This document shows positions 41,069 through 50,042 of a DNA stretch of 64,000 bases, piece by piece (the first letter of the stretch is position 1; each line of letters starts with the position of its first letter). The translations under genes and the position numbers were made by a program. The notes under the pieces were generated by a model. It had not been told where the DNA came from. It saw nothing but the letters and a program-made list of their open reading frames with translations, and did no database searches. Source of the DNA: Peribacillus sp. FSL H8-0477 (lineage in GTDB: Bacteria; Bacillota; Bacilli; Bacillales; DSM-1321); NCBI RefSeq assembly GCF_038002765.1, contig NZ_JBBODE010000001.1:372001-436000 (forward strand). Direction: 5' to 3'.

Positions 41069-44044
41069 TTATATAAGCTTTGTTAAAGGGGTAACATACA
41101 CCTCAGTTTTAATATTTTTCGTTGGTTTAATCGCGTCAAACCCTCTAAACTTAGCGTTTTTAATGATGACCGAACTATTTGGATTTGAATTGCTTTCATC
41201 CGCAATGAAATTGAATTTAGAAATATCTGCAATTCTAAGGGTAGTATCTTCTATTGTCACTTTCTTTAATTGTGGATAATCCCCGGTCACTGCGGATGCG
41301 TAGGACAACATTCTTGTATTTGAGTTTACGACTTGATTAGTAAACTCTCCATCTATAAATTCTATCTCGTAAGATCGTGGTGCTTCAATACCATTAGATG
41401 GAATGTTATCATCAATCGTCACTAATACCTTTTTTTTGTAGTCTTTCGTAAAAATAACTTTAGAATCCTCAAAGATTACTTTTTGTACGATACCTTCTAT
41501 TGAATTAACGTTTGCGTATACTCCCCCTAAATCGATTTGAGTATCTTGCAATAAGCATTTCTCAAACGTTAAACTACTGTTAAGAGTTTTATCGCTCACC
41601 GGTACCCTGATAGCACAATTATAAAATTCACACTCTTTAAATTCTGTGTCGTTATTAATATTCACACTATTAAACGCGATATTTCTGAAGATATTATTCT
41701 TCATGATTGAATCAGATTCTTTCTTCTTACTAGCATAGAAACGATAGTAATTATTTCCTCCAAAATTTTCAAAGGTGTTGCCTTCGCAAACTTTACAATT
41801 TATCGATGATTGGATGTATTCATTCCATTTTTCACCTGACATAGCTTTAACCGAATTCCCTTTAAATTCAATATTCCCTACCACTGTTATTGAATCTACA
41901 TTAAACGTATTATTTGATACTTTCACAAACGTATTAGCATGACCTTCTGCATTTAATCCACAAACTTTCGTATTCACGATATTATCGGTAAAGTGAATGG
42001 TTCTCCGCTGAAATTCCATAGAAGGCATTAATCCAAATCCGTTACAATCATCAAAGGTATTTCCTTTTATAATTGTACTTGAATTGTTATAAATTATTGG
42101 CCCATTTAAACCTTGAAACAAACAATTTTCAATTCTAACATTGTACACACCAGCCAAAATACTGTGAAATCCAGAAAAGAAATGACAGTCAACGATATTA
42201 AGAAAATTACAATAGCTGTCTTCGAAGTTTATTTGATACCTCGTTGTGTCAGGAAAAATAGGCACGCTTATACTAGAATCCATCCCGTTATGATAAATTT
42301 TACTTTTTTCAATTGTAGTAAAATCTGCCCCACCACTTATACCGCCTCTGTGATTATCATGTATCTCACAATTTTTAATGGTAACGAACTGCGTTTGAGG
42401 CATGGTAATTGAATAATTTATCGTAAGATCAGCCAATCCTGGTGTTTCGTTTAGCAATTGAACAGCCATCGTAAAGGCATTGTAAGGTACCATTGTATTT
42501 TGTAAAGACACTGCTTTTTTTCGACCAACGATTTTTCCCGCCTCATCAAAAAACAAGTATTCAAACCACGTGTTTTTGATATTCGGAATACGGGTATATC
42601 CACCGCCTGTTCGCATTTGTATTTCTTTATGCACCCCTCTAATCAGTTTAAATCTTGCTGAAACATAAGCACCATCTTTGGCTATGGTTGTCCCTGTATC
42701 ATCCACATACCCAGGCAGCATCTTTGGAGATTGAATGATGTTTGATGTCAGAGTGCTCATTGGGTAGGAACCCATTGAAATTCCATCACCCATGAACATA
42801 GATACATCTAAGTTTTCAAATGAACAAAATTTAGAACCTCTATCCAAGTATATTCCATATGTCTGTTCCATCCCATATTCTGAATTAAAGCCTCGACCTC
42901 CATCTGTGAAGCTTCTGTTTGGAATATCCCCGATGATTTTCCCATTAATGACATGGGAATGCATGCAGTTCGTAAGTTCAATGAATTTTCCAGCTAGTTT
43001 CCATGCAGGTGTTGCTGCTGGTGATTTATCGTAAGGATTCTTGTTAATAGAATCATACATTACCTCGAATTGAGATCCATTCAAATCAAGCGTCTGATAA
43101 TCGAAAAGCTTAATAGGTGTGTTCTGCATGGCATGGGCTTCAGCTCCACCATTTAAATTCGTATAGCAGAATGAATAAATCCCCTTCGGAACAACAATTT
43201 TCCCCCTGCCGTTATCTTTTGCGTATTTTAATGCGTTATTAAATCCTAACAAGTTATTATAGGCGATTGCCCATTGAGCGCTAGTGTACGGCGGTTTGCC
43301 CATCGCACCTTGTGTAATTCCCCATTTATCTAACTCGATCAAATAGTCTGATCCGGAAGTTCCTCCGTTACCCAAACCAGCAGGGCCAGCTGGACCTTGA
43401 TCTCCCTTGTCTCCTTTTACACCTTGTGGACCTGCATCCCCTTTCGGACCAGTCGCTCCCGTTACTCCTTTGGCTCCAGCAAGACCTGGTTCCCCCTTGT
43501 CCCCTTTTATACCTTGAGGACCGACAGCACCTATTGCACCGGCTATTCCCGTTACTCCTTTGGCACCAGAAGGACCTGGATCTCCCTTCTCTCCTTTTAA
43601 ACCTTGTGGACCCGCATCCCCTTTCGGACCAGTCGCTCCAGTTATTCCTTTAGCTCCAGCAAGACCTGGATCCCCCTTGTCCCCTTTTACACCTTGAGGA
43701 CCGACAGCTCCTATTGCACCCGCTATTCCCGTTTCTCCTTTGGCACCAGCCGGGCCTGGATCTCCCTTATCACCTTTCACACCTTGTTGACCTGCATCCC
43801 CTTTTATACCTGAAGCTCCTATTGCCCCTGTAGCTCCAGTTACCCCTTTGGGACCAGCAAGACCTGGATCTCCCTTATCCCCTTTTGGTCCTGGATCTCC
43901 TTTGTCACCTTTGACACCGGCACCTGTTGATAAATTCTTTATAGCCGCTTCTATCACTTCGATAGCCTCGCGGGCCTGAACATCTTTCATATCAAACAAC
44001 ACTTCTGCATTTTCATCATCAACATTTATTGAAATTTTGACCAT
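41069..44044 (-). CDS. Collagen-like protein with C-terminal right-handed beta-helix, 991 residues
   Basis: Residues 1-41 form a small helical head with no signal peptide. Residues 43-225 are 61 uninterrupted Gly-X-Y triplets rich in GDKGDP and GAKGVT. After a Gly/Ser hinge the remaining 760 residues start with a pectate-lyase-like region (YAKDNGRGKIVVPKGIYSF, KLFDYQTLDLNGSQ) and continue as parallel beta-helix coils (FVTIKNCEIHDNHRGGISGG, NVRIENCLFQGLNGPIIYN). The layout recalls exosporium collagen proteins or phage tail spikes; no phage genes are nearby and a sigma-K-like promoter lies upstream, which favours a spore-surface role. Convergent with the deaminase gene and terminated by the shared hairpin. 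Confidence 0.82.
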   Translation of the reverse strand: MVKISINVDDENAEVLFDMKDVQAREAIEVIEAAIKNLSTGAGVKGDKGDPGPKGDKGDPGLAGPKGVTGATGAIGASGIKGDAGQQGVKGDKGDPGPAGAKGETGIAGAIGAVGPQGVKGDKGDPGLAGAKGITGATGPKGDAGPQGLKGEKGDPGPSGAKGVTGIAGAIGAVGPQGIKGDKGEPGLAGAKGVTGATGPKGDAGPQGVKGDKGDQGPAGPAGLGNGGTSGSDYLIELDKWGITQGAMGKPPYTSAQWAIAYNNLLGFNNALKYAKDNGRGKIVVPKGIYSFCYTNLNGGAEAHAMQNTPIKLFDYQTLDLNGSQFEVMYDSINKNPYDKSPAATPAWKLAGKFIELTNCMHSHVINGKIIGDIPNRSFTDGGRGFNSEYGMEQTYGIYLDRGSKFCSFENLDVSMFMGDGISMGSYPMSTLTSNIIQSPKMLPGYVDDTGTTIAKDGAYVSARFKLIRGVHKEIQMRTGGGYTRIPNIKNTWFEYLFFDEAGKIVGRKKAVSLQNTMVPYNAFTMAVQLLNETPGLADLTINYSITMPQTQFVTIKNCEIHDNHRGGISGGADFTTIEKSKIYHNGMDSSISVPIFPDTTRYQINFEDSYCNFLNIVDCHFFSGFHSILAGVYNVRIENCLFQGLNGPIIYNNSSTIIKGNTFDDCNGFGLMPSMEFQRRTIHFTDNIVNTKVCGLNAEGHANTFVKVSNNTFNVDSITVVGNIEFKGNSVKAMSGEKWNEYIQSSINCKVCEGNTFENFGGNNYYRFYASKKKESDSIMKNNIFRNIAFNSVNINNDTEFKECEFYNCAIRVPVSDKTLNSSLTFEKCLLQDTQIDLGGVYANVNSIEGIVQKVIFEDSKVIFTKDYKKKVLVTIDDNIPSNGIEAPRSYEIEFIDGEFTNQVVNSNTRMLSYASAVTGDYPQLKKVTIEDTTLRIADISKFNFIADESNSNPNSSVIIKNAKFRGFDAIKPTKNIKTEVYVTPLTKLI
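43370..43918. repeat. Collagen-coding repeat region with a 180-bp higher-order unit
   Basis: The Gly-X-Y stretch contains a 20-triplet unit (60 residues, 180 bp) present twice in close copies, starting GAKGETGIAGAIGAV and GAKGVTGIAGAIGAV, after a more diverged first part. Unequal crossing-over between units could change the length of the stalk. Confidence 0.85.
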
Positions 44045-44163
44045 TCTTTTATCCCCCTAAACTTGGTGATATTCTGGGTGCTTGTCCCGTCTACAAATAA
44101 GTAAGCAGCAGTGTTCGGTTTCTAACTCCACTGATACATTACGCATAAACGATTTCTTTTAAA

Positions 44164-44190
44164 TAGTATATGTACATGCATAACATGTGT
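44164..44190 (-). promoter_or_regulatory. Sigma-K-like promoter upstream of the collagen-like gene
   Basis: On the minus strand AC (44190-44189), 16 bases and CATATACTA (44172-44164) agree with the sigma-K consensus (AC, 16 bases, CATAnnnTA), about 120 bases before the start codon. Confidence 0.5.
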
Positions 44191-44226
44191 TCTGGTTCCT
44201 GTTACAATTCCACTCCATAAAAAAAA

Positions 44227-44288
44227 TCAGCGCCGTTAAGCGCTGAATTAAAGGGATAAAAAACCCCCGTCAATCATCATGACGGAGG
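44227..44288 (-). terminator. Two tandem terminators behind the EIIA gene
   Basis: On the minus strand, first CCTCCGTCA / TGACGGGGG (44288-44264, one mismatch) with TTTTTT, then TCAGCGC / GCGCTGA (44246-44227) with TTTTTT. Confidence 0.9.
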
Positions 44289-44300
44289 TATGCAGGAGAA

Positions 44301-44789
44301 TTATTTAAATGTTAACTCAGCGATTTCTGTTCCTGTTGTTACTTCCGTTACCGCTGATGGAATTACTTCGGCAATTTTTTCATCAAAGTTAGGGAATACA
44401 AGGACGGTTATGACTTCCTTACCTTTTTCTTTGATATACGAGAGATCGAAGGTACCAATTGGGTCGTTGGCCTTTAGCACATCACCAGCTTTTACATTGA
44501 TAGAGAAGCCTTCTCCTTTTAATTCAACCGTATCGAGACCAAGATGTAATAGTACTTCAAGTCCATTTTCTGCTTCTAGTCCAATCGCATGCTGCGTTGG
44601 GAATACCTGTGTTACCTTGCCGTTAATTGGGGAAACAATTTCTCCATTTACTGGATTGAAGGCAAATCCATCCCCCATCATTTTCTGGGAAAAAACAGGA
44701 TCTGGTACATTCCCCAACGGGATAACGTCCCCATTCAATGGACTATATACGGTTATTTTCTTTTCTTTTTTTGACTTTTTGAAAAACAT
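44301..44789 (-). CDS. PTS EIIA component, glucose type, of the trehalose operon
   Basis: 162 residues. An extended start (FFKKSKKEKKITVYSPLNGDVIPL) leads into the Crr-like fold; VFSQKMMGDGFAF and VLLHLGLDTVEL contain the conserved histidines, the second being the phosphorylation site. TreP of this operon has only EIIB and EIIC domains, so this protein is its likely phosphate donor. In B. subtilis the tre operon lacks an own EIIA and borrows others. The gene follows treR after 21 bases. Confidence 0.88.
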   Translation of the reverse strand: MFFKKSKKEKKITVYSPLNGDVIPLGNVPDPVFSQKMMGDGFAFNPVNGEIVSPINGKVTQVFPTQHAIGLEAENGLEVLLHLGLDTVELKGEGFSINVKAGDVLKANDPIGTFDLSYIKEKGKEVITVLVFPNFDEKIAEVIPSAVTEVTTGTEIAELTFK

Positions 44790-44810
44790 GCTGTTGTCCT
44801 CCTCTATTCT

Positions 44811-45521
44811 CTATTTCCTTCTTGCAAAATCGACAAATCGGAATTTGTCCGGACGATGGCGTGATTCTGTGTATTGAAACATGCTGGTATCGTCTAGGTA
44901 TACATAGTTTTTGACCACGACGATATTGTGGTATCCCTCGAGGTCCAAAAAACGTCGATCTTCTTCCGTCGGAATTTCAATGGTAATTTCTTTTTTGGCG
45001 AACGAAATGGCTAGTCCAAGTTCTCCTTCGAGGTACTCGTAGATAGAGTTTTCACAGATTTCCTTCGTCAGCTCTGGCACATATGTTGCTGACAAGATGT
45101 CCTTATCAAGGATAATCCGTTCTCCCTCAATTTCACGTACCCTGCTCAAGGTCCAGACTAAGTCATCTTTTTCTAATTTCATTTTTTCTTTACTATCACG
45201 AGAGGGCTCTCCCTTTTCTAACTCTACCACCCATGTACGGATACGTTTACCCATTTTAGATGAAAGTTCTTTGAAGCTGACAAGTCCTGAAATAGGGAAA
45301 TCAAGCTTAGTAACATCGAGTACAATGGAACCCTTCCCCTGCACCTTATGAATGTACCCGTCTTCCGCAAGGATTTTCAGTGCTTTCCGAACCGTTTCTC
45401 GTGAAGCCTCATACATGTCTGCTAATTCATTTTCTGAAGGAAGTAGTGACCCTGCTGTTAATTGCCCATCATTAATTTGTCCTGCAATATCTTCAGAAAT
45501 TTGTGTAAATTTATTTTTCAC
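44811..45521 (-). CDS. treR: Trehalose operon repressor, GntR family
   Basis: 236 residues starting at GTG 45521. The N-terminal winged helix reads LPSENELADMYEASRETVRKALKILAEDGYIHKVQGKGS; the C-terminal UTRA ligand domain (SFKELSSKMGKRIRT to YTESRHRPDKFRFVDFARRK) ends with the TreR-typical KFRFVDFARR. It should bind the TTGTATATACAA operators at 48752-48841 and be released by trehalose-6-phosphate. Third gene of the operon. Confidence 0.93.
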   Translation of the reverse strand: MKNKFTQISEDIAGQINDGQLTAGSLLPSENELADMYEASRETVRKALKILAEDGYIHKVQGKGSIVLDVTKLDFPISGLVSFKELSSKMGKRIRTWVVELEKGEPSRDSKEKMKLEKDDLVWTLSRVREIEGERIILDKDILSATYVPELTKEICENSIYEYLEGELGLAISFAKKEITIEIPTEEDRRFLDLEGYHNIVVVKNYVYLDDTSMFQYTESRHRPDKFRFVDFARRK

Positions 45522-45544
45522 CAGTTATCACCAATTTCATCATA

Positions 45545-47206
45545 TCATTTTTTGAAATGATATACATATGATTGATACGGTCCTATGTCGATTTTTTTTG
45601 TTAGTTGCGGTATTTCCTCTACATTTGAAAGTAACAATTCATGATGATAATCATGAAGCAGCTCTTCTGGTAGGGTCAGCTCCGTCGTTTCTCCATAAAA
45701 ATTATTAATCACAAGCAGGACCTCATCATCTAAGACTCGCTCATAAACAAATAGATAAGGGTGGTTTTTCTCTAGGAGACGATACTCCCCGTCCGTAATA
45801 ATCGTATATTCTTTACGCATCGTAATCAATTTTTGATAATGATAAAAGATAGACGTTTCATCCCTCAAAGCTGATTCTGCATTGATTTCGGTATTAGCCC
45901 CTAGTGGAATCCAGGGGGTTCCCGACGTAAAACCAGCTTGAGCGTCTTGATTCCACTGCACCGGTGTTCGTGAATTATCCCGCGATTTTTCTTGAAGGAT
46001 GCTCATGATGTCTTTCTCTGACTTCCCTGCCTCTTTCATCAGGTGATATTGGTTAATGGTTTCTACGTCCCGATACTGATCAATGCTCGTAAACCTAGGA
46101 TTCGTCATCCCGAATTCTTCCCCTTGATAAATATAGGGTGTTCCCTGCATTAAATGAATGGTTGTAGCAAGCATTTTTGCCGATTCTTTATGATAGATGC
46201 CGTCATGGCCATAACGGGAGACAATACGAGGCTGGTCATGGTTGCACCAGAAAAGCGCATTCCATCCTCCGCCCTGCTGCATTTCTGTCTGCCAGGTGGA
46301 GAGGATTTTCTTTAGAGCTAAAAAGTCAAAGTCCCCCAATGCCCATTTTTCTCCATTCGGATAATCGACCTTTAGGTGGTGAAAGTTAAATGTCATGCTC
46401 AATTCATTTCGTTCTGGCTGGGTATACTGAATACAGTTTTCGATGGTTGTAGAAGACATTTCCCCGACCGTCATTCCATCATAATGAGCCAAGACTTCTT
46501 GATTCATTTCTTGCAGATATTCGTGAACACGAGGGCCGTCTGTATAAAATTTACGGCCGTCTCCAGGAAGTATGGATCCATCATCGTCGATATACCGTTG
46601 ATCTTTTGAAATTAAATTCACTACATCTAATCTGAAGCCATCAATACCTATCTCAAACCAAAAATGCATCATCTTATAAATATCTTGACGCAGTTTGGGA
46701 TTTTCCCAATTCAAATCAGCTTGTGTTTCGTCAAATAAATGCAAATAATACTGTCCAGTTCGTTCATCGAATTTCCACGCTGAGCCGCCAAATTTTGAGA
46801 GCCAATTCGTCGGTTCATCTTTCCAAATATAGTAATCGCGATAGCTGTTGTCTCGTGAAGAAGCTGCTTCTTTAAACCAATTGTGTTCTGTCGAAGTATG
46901 ATTTACCACTAGGTCCATAATTACTTTGATTTCTTTTTGATGTGCTTCTTCTAGAAGCTGCTGAAAATCTTCCATACTCCCATATTCTTCATAGATAGAA
47001 TAATAGTTGCTAATGTCATAGCCATTATCCCGCTGTGGTGATTGGTAGATGGGGGTGAGCCAAATCACATCCACGCCAAGTTTTTTAAGGTAATCGAGTT
47101 TTTCGATAATTCCTTGTAAATCCCCCATGCCGTTTCCAGTACTATCATTAAAACTCTTTGGATAAATTTGATAAACAACAGATTTTTTCCACCAAGGCTG
47201 CTGCAT
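45545..47206 (-). CDS. treA: Trehalose-6-phosphate hydrolase (phospho-alpha-1,1-glucosidase)
   Basis: 553 residues of glycoside hydrolase family 13. Conserved regions: DLVVNHTS near 97, GFRLDVVNLI near 197 with the nucleophile Asp, VGEMSSTT near 250 with the acid/base Glu, and WCNHDQPR near 318. It cleaves trehalose-6-phosphate made by TreP into glucose and glucose-6-phosphate. It lies between treP and treR as in B. subtilis. Confidence 0.93.
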   Translation of the reverse strand: MQQPWWKKSVVYQIYPKSFNDSTGNGMGDLQGIIEKLDYLKKLGVDVIWLTPIYQSPQRDNGYDISNYYSIYEEYGSMEDFQQLLEEAHQKEIKVIMDLVVNHTSTEHNWFKEAASSRDNSYRDYYIWKDEPTNWLSKFGGSAWKFDERTGQYYLHLFDETQADLNWENPKLRQDIYKMMHFWFEIGIDGFRLDVVNLISKDQRYIDDDGSILPGDGRKFYTDGPRVHEYLQEMNQEVLAHYDGMTVGEMSSTTIENCIQYTQPERNELSMTFNFHHLKVDYPNGEKWALGDFDFLALKKILSTWQTEMQQGGGWNALFWCNHDQPRIVSRYGHDGIYHKESAKMLATTIHLMQGTPYIYQGEEFGMTNPRFTSIDQYRDVETINQYHLMKEAGKSEKDIMSILQEKSRDNSRTPVQWNQDAQAGFTSGTPWIPLGANTEINAESALRDETSIFYHYQKLITMRKEYTIITDGEYRLLEKNHPYLFVYERVLDDEVLLVINNFYGETTELTLPEELLHDYHHELLLSNVEEIPQLTKKIDIGPYQSYVYHFKK

Positions 47207-47263
47207 GAGTAAATACCTGCCTTTCTAAGAAGTAGAGAGAAAGGGTTGCCCCTCTCTCTTCGT

Positions 47264-48706
47264 TTACGCGGCTTCTGTTTTTGATTTTTTGAATGACATT
47301 TTTCCAATTTTAGTTTTGGCAAATACGATGGTTAGAATGAACGGAATCACAATGGCAACTACCATTGCTAGAGCAAACACAAGTAAGTAACTGGACTGAA
47401 TGGAAAGAATACCTGGTATCCCGCCGACACCAATGGAGTTCGCCATAACTCCGCTTCCAACTGAAATGACGGCTGCTACTAATGAGCCAATCATCGCTGC
47501 AAGGAAGGGATAGCCATATTTCAAGTTAATTCCAAACATAGCGGGTTCAGTGACCCCCAAGTAGCAAGAAATCGCAGCTGGAATTGACACTTGTTTTTCT
47601 TCTTCATCTTTGCGGTTAATATAAATCATCGCCATAACAGCAGAGCCTTGAGCAATATTGGATAAAGCAATCATTGGCCAAAGGTTGGTGCCGCCGAGCT
47701 CACTCATTAGCTGCAAATCGATTGCATTGGTCATATGATGCAAGCCGGTGATGACGAGCGGCGCATAGACAAATCCGAAAATTGCGGCAAACAGCCAGCC
47801 AAATGCCGACGTTAATCCTGAATACACAATGTCAGATACCCACGATCCTGCCATCCAACCGATTGGACCTAGGACAACATGGGCAAGTAAAACGGTTGGA
47901 ACTAACGAAAGAAAGGGAACGACGATCATTGAAATGGAATTAGGAATGACTTTACGTAATTTGAGTTCAAGGAAGGAGAAGACAAGACCAGCAAGAATCG
48001 CAGGAATGACCTGGGCTTGATAGCCGATCATATCCACTGTGGCAAACCCGAAATCCCAGAAAGGAATTTCTGCATTACCTGCGACAGCATACGCATTTAA
48101 CAGCTGAGGAGATACAAGGGTAATCCCCAAAATAATCCCGAGAATTTGCGAAGCGCCCATCTTTCTCGCAACTGCCCATGTAATCCCGACCGGAAGGAAG
48201 TGGAAAATCGCTTCACCAATTAACCAGAGAAACGCATGGACTCCAGACCAGAATTGTGAGACTTCAACGAGTGTTTTGGTACCATCCTCTAACAACTTAA
48301 TGTCTCCGATTACATTTCTAAACCCGAGAATTAATCCCCCGACGACGAGTGCAGGTATTAGCGGTGTAAAAATGTCCGCTAAATGTGAAATAATTCTTTG
48401 TAATAAATTCATATTTTGTTTAGCCGCTATTTTTGCGTCCTCTTTGGACGTATCGCTTACACCGGCCATTTTAATAAACTCATTGTAAAAGGACGATACC
48501 TCATTGCCAATAATGACCTGGAACTGTCCTCCTTGTGTAAAGGTACCTTTAACAAGTTTGATGCTTTCAATTTGTTCAACATCTGCTTTCGCTGGATCCT
48601 TTAAAACAAACCGCATTCTTGTCGCACAATGAGTCACTACTGAAATATTTTCACTTCCGCCAATGGCCTCCAAGAGTTCTTTCGCTGGTTCTTGGTACTT
48701 ACTCAT
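47264..48706 (-). CDS. treP: Trehalose-specific PTS EIIBC component
   Basis: 480 residues. The EIIB domain at the N-terminus has its phospho-cysteine in VVTHCATRMRFVLKD near residue 26. The EIIC domain follows from about 105 with ten or so membrane segments, including ITGLHHMTNAIDLQLM near 315 and AISCYLGVTEPAMFGINLKYGYPF near 375. It imports trehalose as trehalose-6-phosphate. No EIIA domain is attached; the operon has a separate one at 44301. First gene of the operon. Confidence 0.93.
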   Translation of the reverse strand: MSKYQEPAKELLEAIGGSENISVVTHCATRMRFVLKDPAKADVEQIESIKLVKGTFTQGGQFQVIIGNEVSSFYNEFIKMAGVSDTSKEDAKIAAKQNMNLLQRIISHLADIFTPLIPALVVGGLILGFRNVIGDIKLLEDGTKTLVEVSQFWSGVHAFLWLIGEAIFHFLPVGITWAVARKMGASQILGIILGITLVSPQLLNAYAVAGNAEIPFWDFGFATVDMIGYQAQVIPAILAGLVFSFLELKLRKVIPNSISMIVVPFLSLVPTVLLAHVVLGPIGWMAGSWVSDIVYSGLTSAFGWLFAAIFGFVYAPLVITGLHHMTNAIDLQLMSELGGTNLWPMIALSNIAQGSAVMAMIYINRKDEEEKQVSIPAAISCYLGVTEPAMFGINLKYGYPFLAAMIGSLVAAVISVGSGVMANSIGVGGIPGILSIQSSYLLVFALAMVVAIVIPFILTIVFAKTKIGKMSFKKSKTEAA

Positions 48707-48732
48707 TCCTTTCCCCCCTTAACATTTTATTA

Positions 48733-48748
48733 GTGAACCTCGTTTCAC
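48733..48748. promoter_or_regulatory. cre-like catabolite-repression site of treP
   Basis: GTGAACCTCGTTTCAC (palindromic outer arms GTGAA/TTCAC) lies between the promoter and the treP start, where CcpA roadblock sites are common. It is an imperfect match to the cre consensus. Confidence 0.5.
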
Positions 48749-48751
48749 AAC

Positions 48752-48763
48752 TTGTATATACAA
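48752..48763. promoter_or_regulatory. TreR operator 1
   Basis: TTGTATATACAA, a perfect palindrome equal to the B. subtilis tre operator core, downstream of the promoter. Confidence 0.85.
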
Positions 48764-48781
48764 ATAGTTGATTGCGCTTTC

Positions 48782-48810
48782 ATTCTATCTTGTATATACA
48801 AATTAGTCAA
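48782..48810 (-). promoter_or_regulatory. Sigma-A promoter of the tre operon with operator 2 in the spacer
   Basis: On the minus strand TTGACT (48810-48805), 17 bases, TAGAAT (48787-48782). A second TTGTATATACAA (48790-48801) fills the spacer, so TreR binding should block RNA polymerase. Confidence 0.85.
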
Positions 48811-48829
48811 CGTAAATTTTCAGATAATT

Positions 48830-48841
48830 TTTTATATACAA
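48830..48841. promoter_or_regulatory. TreR operator 3, one mismatch
   Basis: TTTTATATACAA differs from operators 1 and 2 by one base. Spacing from operator 2 is 40 bp, and operators 1 and 2 are 38 bp apart, nearly four helical turns each, allowing cooperative binding. Confidence 0.6.
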
Positions 48842-48872
48842 AAAAGCAGGAGCCAATGTCCCCTGCTTTTTT
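48841..48872. terminator. Terminator of the rsgA-like gene
   Basis: AAAAAGCAGG and CCTGCTTTTT form a 10-bp stem around 11 bases, with TTTTTTG on either strand; it directly adjoins TreR operator 3. Confidence 0.88.
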
Positions 48873-48876
48873 GTGA

Positions 48877-49947
48877 TTACCTATTTTTCCTCTTCGTACC
48901 TTTTGAAAGCTGCTTCCACTTTTTCTGTTCTGCGAGTTTTTCCTGGGTGTTCGTTTTTCTCTCGATATAAGCAAGTTCTTTTTGCAATTTGAAATAGCTC
49001 TTCAGCCGGGCTTCTTCTAATGAACCATCTCCCACAGCTTGGTTTACCGCACATCGTGGTTCTTTCACATGTGTACAATCACGGTAAAAACACTGTTCCG
49101 CCAAAAGGGCAATGTCTTGAAATCCTGATGACACGCTTTCGGACTGATCCCATAGCTGTAATTCACGCATTCCGGGGGTATCAATTAAACACCCTCCAGA
49201 AGGAAGCATCACTAATTCACGGTGAGTGGTTGTGTGGCGTCCTTTCGCATCATCCTCACGAATATCGGATACTTTCATTATCTCACTTTCACAGATGGCA
49301 TTAATCAAAGTCGACTTTCCTGCCCCAGAAGAACCGAGAAGGGCACCTGTTACCCCTTCTGAAAGCAAGGCTTTGACATCCTCAATCCCTTCACCTGTAA
49401 ATGCACTCACAATATGAACGTCTACACCCAATACACTGTTCTCGAGTTGACCTACATAACCTAGAACATCGGTGCATAAATCTGCTTTGGTCAAAATAAC
49501 GACAGGGGTAGCACCAGAATCCCAAGCAGCCACCAAATACCGTTCAATCCGGCGGACGTTAAAATCAGCATTTAAGCTCATGACCAGAAAGAGTAGATCC
49601 ACGTTCGATGCCACAATCTGCTCGGCAATTTGTTCGCCTGCAACTTTTCGAGAAAACTTAGAAAAGCGAGGAAATAATTCATGAATGATGGCTCGTTCTT
49701 CCCCAGGCATTTTTTCAACCAGCACCCAATCTCCAACGGCAGGATAATCCTCACGCGATATGGATTCATAGGCATACTTGCCAGCAACGGATGCCAGCCA
49801 TTCTCCTTCTTCGGACACTACACGGTAGGAATGTTTATGTTCAAGGGTTACCCGAGCAGGTACACACTTACTATATTTGGGTTGTTCTAAAAATTTCACT
49901 AAGGTAGCTTCATAGTCTTCTTTAAAGCCTAATGTTTGTCTATTCAA
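48877..49947 (-). CDS. rsgA: RsgA-type ribosome-associated GTPase (circularly permuted), probable paralogue
   Basis: 356 residues from TTG 49947 (AGGAGG 8 bases upstream). OB-fold region at about 25-90 (VTLEHKHSYRVVSEEGEWLASVAGKY). Permuted G motifs: G4 TKAD near 153, G1 GSSGAGKSTLIN near 206, G3 DTPGMREL near 254. The zinc site is CFYRDCTHVKEPRCAV near 287-302. The C-terminus is basic (KKWKQLSKGTKRKNR). RsgA helps 30S subunit maturation. The housekeeping copy in Bacillus lies in another region (prpC-prkC cluster), so this is probably a second copy. It is preceded by a leader peptide and terminator (see 49974-50126), which is unusual for rsgA. Confidence 0.9.
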   Translation of the reverse strand: MNRQTLGFKEDYEATLVKFLEQPKYSKCVPARVTLEHKHSYRVVSEEGEWLASVAGKYAYESISREDYPAVGDWVLVEKMPGEERAIIHELFPRFSKFSRKVAGEQIAEQIVASNVDLLFLVMSLNADFNVRRIERYLVAAWDSGATPVVILTKADLCTDVLGYVGQLENSVLGVDVHIVSAFTGEGIEDVKALLSEGVTGALLGSSGAGKSTLINAICESEIMKVSDIREDDAKGRHTTTHRELVMLPSGGCLIDTPGMRELQLWDQSESVSSGFQDIALLAEQCFYRDCTHVKEPRCAVNQAVGDGSLEEARLKSYFKLQKELAYIERKTNTQEKLAEQKKWKQLSKGTKRKNR

Positions 49948-49973
49948 TTCGAAATCCTCCTGTTTTATGCATA

Positions 49974-50017
49974 ATAAAAAACCTTATCACATGCCCGATT
50001 CGGCAGTCATAAGGTTT
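49974..50017 (-). terminator. Attenuator terminator in the rsgA-like leader
   Basis: On the minus strand AAACCTTAT pairs with ATAAGGTTT, with an inner TGCC/GGCA stem, followed by a T-rich run. It lies between the leader peptide and the GTPase gene. The apical part contains GGGCATGTG, complementary over 9 bases to CACATGCCC inside the leader reading frame (50059-50067), so an alternative antiterminator-like pairing exists. Confidence 0.8.
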
Positions 50018-50042
50018 CCATGCACGTTCAAGAAGGTATACG

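Noticed and set aside
43397..43813. Plus-strand open frames opposite the collagen region
   Set aside because: They are long only because the antisense of Gly-X-Y codons lacks stops; no binding sites.
43370..43918. CRISPR-like periodic repeat
   Set aside because: The periodicity is of 9 bases and multiples and is fully explained by Gly-X-Y codons; there are no spacers and no cas genes.
41069..44044. Prophage tail spike
   Set aside because: No phage structural, lysis or integrase genes lie around it; neighbours are metabolic genes.
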